Shown piece after piece: positions 54,944-64,000 of a DNA stretch of 64,000 nt. Numbering within the stretch: position 1 is the stretch's first letter; the number at the start of each line of letters is the position of its first letter. The notes beneath the pieces were generated by a model. It had not been told where the DNA came from, did not search any database, and saw only the letters and a program-made list of their open reading frames with translations. The DNA is from Maribacter hydrothermalis (GTDB lineage Bacteria > Bacteroidota > Bacteroidia > Flavobacteriales > Flavobacteriaceae). The position numbers were made by a program, and so were the translations under genes. The DNA is taken from contig NZ_CP018760.1 of NCBI RefSeq assembly GCF_001913155.1, positions 4,207,159 through 4,271,158 on the forward strand. Direction: 5' to 3'.

Positions 54944-56178
54944 TTTACTACGCGTTTTATTAGCTTCTCTACGGTTAATCCTTGCCCTATAATGGAGAAT
55001 ACCACTACAATGTACGTAATCACCAAAAATGCATCTCTATGCATCTCATCAGATAAACCTAATGCCAGTGCTATGGATATACCACCACGCAATCCACCCC
55101 AGGTCATTACCAAATTAGTTTTCGGAATAAAATCTAATTTTTTTTCAAAGAATTTAATGGGAATCAATAATGATAAATAACGACAAATAAGTACTAACGG
55201 AATTGCCAATAATCCGGCAATTACATATTCTGTTTTAAAGGATAACACGAGCATTTCCATCCCTATCAAAACAAATAGAAGTGTATTCAAAAGAATATCT
55301 AAAAGCTCCCAAAATTTATCTACATAGGTTTCCGTTGTTTCTGACATGGCAGAATTACGAACGGTATCATTACCCACCACTAAACCAGCTGCTACCATTG
55401 CCAAAGGAGCCGATAAATGAAATTTTTGAGCAATTAATGTACCCACCATAACCGTTGCCAAGGTGATGATTACTTCTATGTCATAATCATCAATAGAACG
55501 CATCAACTTATATGTTCCCCAACCAAGAGCAAGACCAAGAGCTAAACCACCAATAACCTCAATACCAAAAAGCTCTATAATATCTAAAGGAGTTACTGGC
55601 ACCTCAGTGGCTGAAGCCAATTGAAAGATTGTTAAGAATACCACGACCCCTACTCCGTCATTGAACAACGACTCCCCTACTATTTTAGTTTCTAACTTTT
55701 TAGGTGCTCCCGCTTTCTTCAAAATTCCTAAAACTGCGATAGGATCTGTGGGTGATATTAAAGACCCGAACAGCAGACAATAAATAAAAGAGATATTCAT
55801 ACCCAACAACTGCAATAAATAGTACATACCCGTACCCACTAGAAAAGTGGAAACTAACACACCTAGTGTTGAGAAGACCAGTATAGGCCAACGTTGTACT
55901 TTTAATTGTTCAAAATTGGTATGAAGTGCTCCTGCGAATAACAGAAAACTCAACATAATATCTAGAAGTACAGATTTAAAATCTATTTGAGTAATAATAT
56001 ATCGTTCGGCATTTATCAAGGTATCGTCTACATAGCCTATAACAAAAACGACCAAGGTAAAAACAATAGTAATCAGCATTAAACCAATACTGTTCGGCAA
56101 TTTTAAAAATCGGGCATTTATGTAACCAAAAATTGCCGAAAGAAATACTAGTACTGAAATTATTGTAAAAACATCCAT
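54940..56178 (-). CDS. Monovalent cation/proton antiporter, CPA1 (NhaP) type
   Basis: A 412-residue inner-membrane antiporter with 11-13 predicted helices. The CPA1 ion-binding motifs SPTDPIAVLGILKKAGAP and GESLFNDGVGVVVFL (with conserved Asp) are present; NLVMTWGGLRGGISIALAL is the family's C-terminal helix. It exchanges sodium or potassium for protons. It follows ligA by 6 bp. No cytoplasmic tail, so shorter than NhaP2-type members. Confidence 0.93.
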   Translation of the reverse strand: MDVFTIISVLVFLSAIFGYINARFLKLPNSIGLMLITIVFTLVVFVIGYVDDTLINAERYIITQIDFKSVLLDIMLSFLLFAGALHTNFEQLKVQRWPILVFSTLGVLVSTFLVGTGMYYLLQLLGMNISFIYCLLFGSLISPTDPIAVLGILKKAGAPKKLETKIVGESLFNDGVGVVVFLTIFQLASATEVPVTPLDIIELFGIEVIGGLALGLALGWGTYKLMRSIDDYDIEVIITLATVMVGTLIAQKFHLSAPLAMVAAGLVVGNDTVRNSAMSETTETYVDKFWELLDILLNTLLFVLIGMEMLVLSFKTEYVIAGLLAIPLVLICRYLSLLIPIKFFEKKLDFIPKTNLVMTWGGLRGGISIALALGLSDEMHRDAFLVITYIVVVFSIIGQGLTVEKLIKRVVK

Positions 56179-56184
56179 AATTGT

Positions 56185-58759
<2,575 letters not shown>

Positions 58760-58763
<4 letters not shown>

Positions 58764-59629
58764 TTTTTTGTTCCTTTTATCATTCGGTCATTACCAAACA
58801 TATCTTTCCTTAACTCTATAGTCTTAAAATTAGAGTCTAATAATAACTGCTTAGTTTCTTCTCCTAAATACTGATTGATTTCTAAATACAAACAACCATT
58901 TTTATTCAAATGGTCTGCTGCAAAATTAACCACAACGTTATAAAATTTTAACGGGTCATTATCAGGTACAAAAAGTGCTAAACTAGGTTCATGGTCTATA
59001 ACATTTTTTTTCATTTCTGCTTTTTCTAATTCTCTCACGTACGGCGGATTAGAAATAATGATATCAAATTTCTGATTTAATTCTTTTACTGAGGTTCCAT
59101 TTTTTAAAGAGAATATATCTGCCTGTATAAACTCGACACTGGCATTCAGCAATCCGTTATTTTCCTTAGCTACTTCTAAGGCGTCCGAAGAAATATCTAA
59201 CCCAAAAACTTTTGCATCCGTCAGGTTTTTATCCAAAGAAATCGGAATACACCCGCTTCCTGTACCCATATCTAAAATGGTCAACGTTTTAGCTGCAGTT
59301 TTAAAATCATCTAAAATCCAACGGACCAATTCTTCGGTTTCTGGTCTGGGTATCAATACATTTTTATTAACCTTAAAATCCAGGTCCATAAAATATGCTG
59401 TGCCTATAATATGTTGTATAGGTTTTTCTAATTTTAATTTTGATAAGGCATTGAAAATAATAGTCTCCTGCTCTTTATCAATAACTAACTCTGGCTGAAT
59501 AGCTAATACAAAGCGTTCTAAATCAAAATAGTGCTCAATAAGCAAATAGAAGAAACTATTGACTTCTTCTTTCCCGTAAAGAACATCTAACTCGGTATGA
59601 AAAATATTTTTAATCTCCCTTAAAAGCAC
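58760..59629 (-). CDS. prmC: Peptide chain release factor N5-glutamine methyltransferase
   Basis: Methylates the GGQ glutamine of RF1 and RF2. 289 residues with a SAM-binding block ILDMGTGSGCIPISL and the substrate NPPY motif in ISNPPYVRE. Normal length and domain order. It lies 2 bp after the GNAT gene. Confidence 0.96.
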
Positions 59630-59631
59630 AA

Positions 59632-60117
59632 CTACAAGGTTTTAAGCATGAAAACGGGACAAGAATAATGACCTGTATCGCCCATTCTGGCATCTATGTA
59701 TTCAAAACCCATTTTCGTATATAATTTTTGGGCAGCCTCCATATATGGCATGGTCTCTAAATAACAGGCATCAAAACCATATTCTTTGGCACGCTCTATG
59801 CAAACTGTAATCATTTTATGACCTACACCTTTACCCCTAGCTGCCTCCAAAAAGTACATTTTCTGAAGTTCGCATACATTTCCCTCATAATTATCCAATT
59901 GAGCAACACCTGCACAACCTAATATTAAACCATTTTCTTCTATTACAAAATAAGTAGCCTTTGGTTTATCATAATGCTCAAACATTTTATCTAATGAAGG
60001 ATCCGCATAAGCTGTACCCACTTTTGGCACCCCTAAATCCGTTAATACTTGCCGTATAACTTTAGCTACGTGTGGGTTATCTTCCTTTCTGATTTCCCGA
60101 ATAATTACATTTTCCAT
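59632..60117 (-). CDS. GNAT-family N-acetyltransferase
   Basis: A 161-residue acetyltransferase. Acetyl-CoA loop AARGKGVGHKMITVCIERA and ETMPYMEAAQKLYTKMGFEYID are the family marks. Substrate unknown. First gene of the minus-strand run GNAT-prmC-LOG-ligA-antiporter-small protein, divergent from ribD with a 77-bp gap. Confidence 0.9.
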   Translation of the reverse strand: MENVIIREIRKEDNPHVAKVIRQVLTDLGVPKVGTAYADPSLDKMFEHYDKPKATYFVIEENGLILGCAGVAQLDNYEGNVCELQKMYFLEAARGKGVGHKMITVCIERAKEYGFDACYLETMPYMEAAQKLYTKMGFEYIDARMGDTGHYSCPVFMLKTL

Positions 60118-60145
60118 AGAAACAAGACAATAGGTATTAAAGTAT

Positions 60146-60153
60146 TATTTTTG
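60146..60153 (+). promoter_or_regulatory. Candidate -7 box of ribD
   Basis: TATTTTTG, a full TAnnTTTG match, 41 bp before the ATG at 60195. No -33 TTG at the best spacing. No riboswitch-like structure was noticed upstream. Confidence 0.45.
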
Positions 60154-60194
60154 AGGTGTGAAGATACGGGATATGCATATAAAGGTAAAGTTTG

Positions 60195-61301
60195 ATGTTC
60201 AATAATAATCTAGCCCGTAATAAAAAAATGCCGTTACAATTAGATGATCTTTCTATTGATGAAAACTATATGCTTCGTTGCGTACAAATAGCAAATAACG
60301 GACTAGGCATTACCGCACCCAACCCAATGGTAGGCGCTTTAATTGTTTGTGATAATACTATTATTGGCGAAGGATTTACCAGTGCTTATGGTGGTTCTCA
60401 CGCTGAGGTTAATGCTATAAATTCTGTTAAGAACTCCTCATTATTAAAATCATCTACCCTTTATGTGACTTTAGAACCTTGTTCCCATTACGGAAAAACG
60501 CCACCTTGTGCAGACTTGATTATAAAAATGGGAATCCCTAGAGTTGTCATAGGAATTAAAGATCCACATGAAAAAGTAGCCGGTAACGGAATTAAGAAAC
60601 TTGAAGAAGCAGGTTGTGAAGTTAAGATCGGTGTTTTACAAAAAGAATGCCTAGAACACCATAAACGTTTTCTTACATTTTTTACTAAAAGACGACCCTA
60701 TATCATTTTAAAATGGGCAGAAACGGCTGACGGATTTATTGCTCCCGAACCTACCAAACGCGAAGAAGAAAAAAAACCCTATTGGATTACCAATACCAAA
60801 TCGAGACAATTAGTGCACAAATGGCGAAGTGAAGAAGCAGGAATTTTAGCTGGCACTAAAACAGTTTTGGCCGATAATCCACAATTAAACTTAAGAGATT
60901 GGGCTGGCAAAGCACCTACACGCATTGTTTTAGATAGAAGCTTGAAGATTCCTTCTGATTTTCATGTGTTTGATTGTAAACAAAAAACCATAATCTGCAC
61001 AGAAATTACTGATCGCAAAGCAGATATAGAAGGAATAACTTATAAAATCATCAATTTTAATTCTGATGTACCGCAACAGCTGTGTAACATGATGTATGAA
61101 GAACAAATACAAAGCGTCATAATCGAAGGTGGATCACAAACACTACAAAGTTTTATTGAAGCTAACCTGTGGGATGAAGCTCGAATTTTTAGAGGCGCGA
61201 ACTCTTTTACCAAAGGTATAGCCGCACCAAAAATTGTAGGCCACACCCAACAACAAATTCAAATTTTAACCGATCAACTAACCATAGTACGAAATGATTA
61301 A
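60195..61301 (+). CDS. ribD: Riboflavin biosynthesis bifunctional deaminase/reductase
   Basis: Second and third steps of riboflavin synthesis: deaminates then reduces the pyrimidine intermediate. N-terminal cytidine-deaminase-like zinc site HAEVNAINS and PCSHYGKTPPC; C-terminal reductase domain from about residue 145 (RPYIILKWAETADGFIA). About 368 residues. The start could be ATG 60195 or ATG 60228; a preceding TTG adjoins the first. Other rib genes are not in the window. It overlaps the HAD gene by 8 bp. Confidence 0.95.
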   Translation: MFNNNLARNKKMPLQLDDLSIDENYMLRCVQIANNGLGITAPNPMVGALIVCDNTIIGEGFTSAYGGSHAEVNAINSVKNSSLLKSSTLYVTLEPCSHYGKTPPCADLIIKMGIPRVVIGIKDPHEKVAGNGIKKLEEAGCEVKIGVLQKECLEHHKRFLTFFTKRRPYIILKWAETADGFIAPEPTKREEEKKPYWITNTKSRQLVHKWRSEEAGILAGTKTVLADNPQLNLRDWAGKAPTRIVLDRSLKIPSDFHVFDCKQKTIICTEITDRKADIEGITYKIINFNSDVPQQLCNMMYEEQIQSVIIEGGSQTLQSFIEANLWDEARIFRGANSFTKGIAAPKIVGHTQQQIQILTDQLTIVRND

Positions 61302-61896
61302 AAACATCATATTTGATTTTGGTGACATATTCATCAATCTAGATAAACAAGCTCCTTTATTAGAAATGGCCAAATTCGGATTCACTGAATTAACTCCGGA
61401 ATTAGATACCATCTTTAAAGAATATGAAATGGGCTTAATGGAGTCCGACGAATTTGTGAATCAACTACAGGCAATTTTTACAAGTGCAACTAAAGAACAA
61501 ATTAAAGACGCATGGAATTCAATTATCCTAGATTTCCCTGAAGAACGATTAAAGTTCATCGAAAAATTAAAGAACGACAACCAATATCGATTGTTCTTAT
61601 TAAGCAACACCAATAATTTGCATATAGATAAAGTAAAAGAGTCTATGGGAATAGACCGGTTTAACAGGTTTAAAAACTGCTTTGAAGTTTTCTATCTGTC
61701 CCAAGAAATGAAAATGCGTAAACCTAATGCAGATATTTATGAATTTGTTTTAAAAGAAAATAATTTAATTGCTGATGAGACTTTTTTCATTGATGATTCA
61801 AAAGAGAATGCAGATAGCGCTTCTAAACTTGGAATTCACTGTTGGAACCTGCAAGTAGGCAAAGAAGATGTACTCGAAACTTTAAGGCATCTCTAA
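61294..61896 (+). CDS. HAD-superfamily hydrolase, YihX-like
   Basis: A 200-residue phosphatase-like protein. Motif I is IIFDFGDIFINLD, motif II is LLSNTN, and motif III/IV is FIDDSKENADSA. The layout is that of the YihX/epoxide-hydrolase-like HAD subfamily. Substrate unknown; in this position beside ribD a role as phosphatase of the riboflavin intermediate is conceivable but unproven. Overlaps ribD by 8 bp. Confidence 0.88.
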   Translation: MIKNIIFDFGDIFINLDKQAPLLEMAKFGFTELTPELDTIFKEYEMGLMESDEFVNQLQAIFTSATKEQIKDAWNSIILDFPEERLKFIEKLKNDNQYRLFLLSNTNNLHIDKVKESMGIDRFNRFKNCFEVFYLSQEMKMRKPNADIYEFVLKENNLIADETFFIDDSKENADSASKLGIHCWNLQVGKEDVLETLRHL

Positions 61897-62781
61897 ATGT
61901 TGTATTTAGCACTTAGCATTCTATTTTCAAGTTTAATTTTCGTCATTTTTAAATTATATGTCAAATATGAAGTTCAAACGATATATGCAATAATCACCAA
62001 TTATTTTATTGCTTGTACTGTTGGACTAATCTACTATAAAGCGCCAATAGACCTTGCCGTCATACCTCAAAAAAGTTGGTTTTGGGGAAGCATTGCCCTA
62101 GGTCTTCTTTTTATACTTATATTTAATTTGATGGCTGCAACCTCGCAGAAGTTAGGTGTATCTGTTGCTTCTGTCGCCACCAAAATGTCACTTACCATAC
62201 CGGTTTTATTCGGAGTGTTTTATTATAAAGAATCTCTTGGAGCTTTAGAAATCATAGGAATTGTACTTGCCTTGTTTGCCGTTTATTTTACATCGTTAAA
62301 GGAAAAGAAGATAAAAGCGGAGAAATGGGCTTTTGCCTTACCTGTCTTAGTTTTTATTGGTTCGGGTACCATTGATACCAGCATAAAATATTTTCAAGAT
62401 GCACATATGCCAGAAGATGAATATGCACTATTCTCTGCTACGGTTTTTGCATCCGCAGGAATATTCGGTTTATTTTTCATCGGATTCAAATCTACCCAAC
62501 AGCGATTAAAAGTAAATTTTAAAAATTTAATTGGCGGTGTATGCTTGGGAATACCTAATTATTTTTCCATCTACTTTTTATTAAAAGCGCTACAACATCC
62601 TACTTGGAACAGTGCATCGGTTTTTACTATCAACAATGTGGCAATAGTAATGTTCTCAACTTTATTGGGCATTTTACTTTTTTCAGAACGCTTAACGGTC
62701 AAAAACTGGTTGGGAATAGGATTGGCTATATTTAGTATTATTCTGGTCGCATTTGGTCAGCAATTAAGGACTTTCCTTTAA
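61897..62781 (+). CDS. EamA/DMT-family transporter
   Basis: A 294-residue inner-membrane protein with about ten hydrophobic helices in two halves, as in drug/metabolite transporters; the second half (about 145-290) has a typical EamA block ending in TVKNWLGIGLAIFSIILVAFG. The start ATG directly follows the HAD stop codon. Transported compound unknown. Confidence 0.85.
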   Translation: MLYLALSILFSSLIFVIFKLYVKYEVQTIYAIITNYFIACTVGLIYYKAPIDLAVIPQKSWFWGSIALGLLFILIFNLMAATSQKLGVSVASVATKMSLTIPVLFGVFYYKESLGALEIIGIVLALFAVYFTSLKEKKIKAEKWAFALPVLVFIGSGTIDTSIKYFQDAHMPEDEYALFSATVFASAGIFGLFFIGFKSTQQRLKVNFKNLIGGVCLGIPNYFSIYFLLKALQHPTWNSASVFTINNVAIVMFSTLLGILLFSERLTVKNWLGIGLAIFSIILVAFGQQLRTFL

Positions 62782-62794
62782 ATTAAACCTTCTA

Positions 62795-63397
62795 ATGGAT
62801 ACCTACAGAACTATCTCTAAACCATCTGAGCCTATTATGTTCAAAGAGCGAAAGAGCAAGTTTTATTGCTATTGCTTTCCGGTTTCTGATGAAGACACTA
62901 TTAAAGAACATATCGAAGCGTTAAGAAAAGAGTACCCAACCGCAAATCATGTATGTTACGCTTGGCAAATGGGTGTTGAGACCAAATCATATAGAGCAAA
63001 TGACGATGGCGAACCAAACAACTCTGCCGGCATGCCCATTTATGGTCAACTACAATCTTTTGACGTAACTAATACCTTGGTGGCCGTAGTTCGTGTTTTC
63101 GGCGGTACAAAATTAGGTATTGGGGGATTAATAAGTGCGTACAAAGAAGCAGCTAAGTTAGCTTTAGAAAATGCTGCTATAATTACCAAAGTCCTACAAC
63201 AACAATTATCAGTTACTTTTGAATATTCAGAAATGGATATTGTTATGCGTTTGGTAAAAAAACATCAATTGAATATAGTATCGCAAGATTTACATCTTAA
63301 ATGTAAAATGATTCTGTCTATCAATAAAAGTGATTTCATGAAAACATTGAAACTTTTAAAGGCTCATCATAAACTGGATATAAAGGAAATTGTGTAG
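62795..63397 (+). CDS. IMPACT/YigZ-family protein
   Basis: A 200-residue protein of the YigZ/IMPACT family (UPF0029). The N-terminal family motif ANHVCYAWQMG and the block RANDDGEPNNSAGMPIYGQL are diagnostic, with VVRVFGGTKLGIGGLISAYKEAA following. Function in bacteria unclear, suggested to regulate translation in eukaryotes. 13 bp after the transporter and abutting the convergent thioesterase. Confidence 0.93.
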   Translation: MDTYRTISKPSEPIMFKERKSKFYCYCFPVSDEDTIKEHIEALRKEYPTANHVCYAWQMGVETKSYRANDDGEPNNSAGMPIYGQLQSFDVTNTLVAVVRVFGGTKLGIGGLISAYKEAAKLALENAAIITKVLQQQLSVTFEYSEMDIVMRLVKKHQLNIVSQDLHLKCKMILSINKSDFMKTLKLLKAHHKLDIKEIV

Positions 63398-63400
63398 TTT

Positions 63401-63799
63401 CTAATACTTCAATTTATCTAAAAGTAATTGAGGACATTTAGTCGGTCTTTTACGTTTCATATCCATAAAAACCAAAACCGTATTTGCCGTAGCCAATAAT
63501 TCTCCTGCTTCATTCGTAATTTCATAATCAAATTCTATTCGTACCGCAGGTTTTTTGTTCAAAATAACTTTAACAGTTATTAAATCGTCATACAAAGCTG
63601 GCTTCAAATATTTTATCGATAAACTGATTACCGGAAGCATTATTCCGCCTTCCTCCATGTTTTTGTAAGAAATACCCAACGCTCTTAACCATTCTACTCT
63701 TGCTAATTCTAAATATTGAGCATAGTTACCATGATAGACAACCCCCATCTGGTCAGTTTCACTGTATCTAATTCTAAAAGAAATTTCGTTTGTACGCAT
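63401..63799 (-). CDS. Acyl-CoA thioesterase, YbgC-type hotdog
   Basis: A 132-residue 4HBT-fold thioesterase. IRYSETDQMGVVYHGNYAQYLELARVEW is the classic YbgC motif with the catalytic Asp and HGNY. The first gene upstream of the window's right edge. In several flavobacteria that I remember a gene of this kind sits close to dnaA. Confidence 0.93.
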   Translation of the reverse strand: MRTNEISFRIRYSETDQMGVVYHGNYAQYLELARVEWLRALGISYKNMEEGGIMLPVISLSIKYLKPALYDDLITVKVILNKKPAVRIEFDYEITNEAGELLATANTVLVFMDMKRKRPTKCPQLLLDKLKY

Positions 63800-64000
63800 T
63801 TAATTGAAGTAAAAAGTATATATTTAAAAGCTCCCCTATTGAGTAAACGAACATGAGAAAAAAAAAGGTCAAATTCAATGACAATCGATTTTTTTTTTCA
63901 ATAAATTGTTCACATATTTGTCCCAGTTGAATGAGAACCTATAATGATTTTTATAATCACCTATAGCTCAACGCTAACCATTAAAAGTGTATAATTTATT
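63800..64000. other. Terminal AT-rich intergenic region
   Basis: No complete gene is seen in the last 201 bases. The region is AT-rich with a T9 run at about 63890 and contains TTGTTCACA (63906-63914), one mismatch from the DnaA-box consensus TTWTNCACA, and a TGATT-TTTAT-AATCA palindrome at about 63946. A start of the next gene may lie just beyond the window. Confidence 0.3.

Noticed and set aside
63906..63914. DnaA box TTGTTCACA as proof of the origin
   Set aside because: One isolated near-match in AT-rich DNA is expected by chance; kept only as a hint.

Overview
The window is an ordinary-looking stretch of chromosome from a member of the Bacteroidetes, most likely the family Flavobacteriaceae (marine-type genera such as Maribacter, Zobellia or Cellulophaga would fit). 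The evidence is the low GC content, the TAnnTTTG (-7) promoter boxes found upstream of many genes, near-absent Shine-Dalgarno sequences, a PorP/SprF-type protein, a YtxJ (bacillithiol) protein, an Rpr-type two-component pair, many short lipoproteins, and a gene order (dapA-bamD-rpoZ-coaBC-DUF4835-recN-fabI) that I recognise as typical of flavobacteria. I saw no rRNA, tRNA, insertion sequence, prophage or CRISPR array. One small stable RNA, the SRP RNA, is clear.

Layout. 1-11.6 kb: end of pheT, a fasciclin protein, envelope and lipoprotein genes, an ABC-F ATPase with one degenerate ATP site, an SDR enzyme, SRP RNA, and a glutamine-cyclotransferase / thioesterase / beta-helix lipoprotein operon. 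11.6-16.4 kb: a compact signalling island with a LytTR regulator whose receiver lacks the phospho-Asp, an unlisted 57-residue secreted peptide, a TPR sensor kinase, a LuxR-type response regulator and an unrecognised protein. An 8-bp motif (TAGGTCAT) recurs in its intergenic regions, including two copies spaced 21 bp apart directly before the peptide gene. 16.4-26.7 kb: glyA, a lipoprotein, ytxJ, clpB, a TetR regulator, a PorP-coiled-coil fusion, a histidine phosphatase, smpB and pcm.

26.8-33 kb: a seven-gene plus-strand run (Gfo/Idh dehydrogenase, 3-hydroxyacyl-CoA dehydrogenase, YggS, exonuclease-UvrC-like fusion, voltage-gated potassium channel with zinc ribbon, miaA, gntK) ended by a strong bidirectional terminator. 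33-45.5 kb: a long minus-strand block holding an Rpr-type regulator and kinase, coaE, a YbbR protein, a glycosyltransferase, fabI, recN, DUF4835, coaBC, rpoZ, bamD, dapA and a conserved hypothetical. It joins coenzyme A, fatty acid, lysine/cell-wall and outer-membrane assembly functions. 45.5-47.7 kb: a 5'-nucleotidase split into two genes plus a GNAT protein. 47.8-51.1 kb: a molybdenum hydroxylase of isoquinoline-oxidoreductase type with its 2Fe-2S subunit and a di-haem cytochrome. 51.3-54.6 kb: an FAH-family hydrolase, an erythromycin-esterase-like protein and a membrane AraC regulator. 54.6-60.1 kb: a six-gene minus-strand run (GNAT, prmC, LOG-like, ligA, sodium/proton antiporter, small protein). 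60.2-63.8 kb: ribD, HAD hydrolase, EamA transporter, IMPACT protein and a YbgC-type thioesterase. The last 200 bases may lead towards dnaA and the replication origin, but this cannot be shown here.

The most interesting object is the 11.6-16.4 kb island. I read it as a candidate peptide-linked regulatory system. The individual families are known, but this combination and the motif-bearing short peptide gene are not something I recognise as described.
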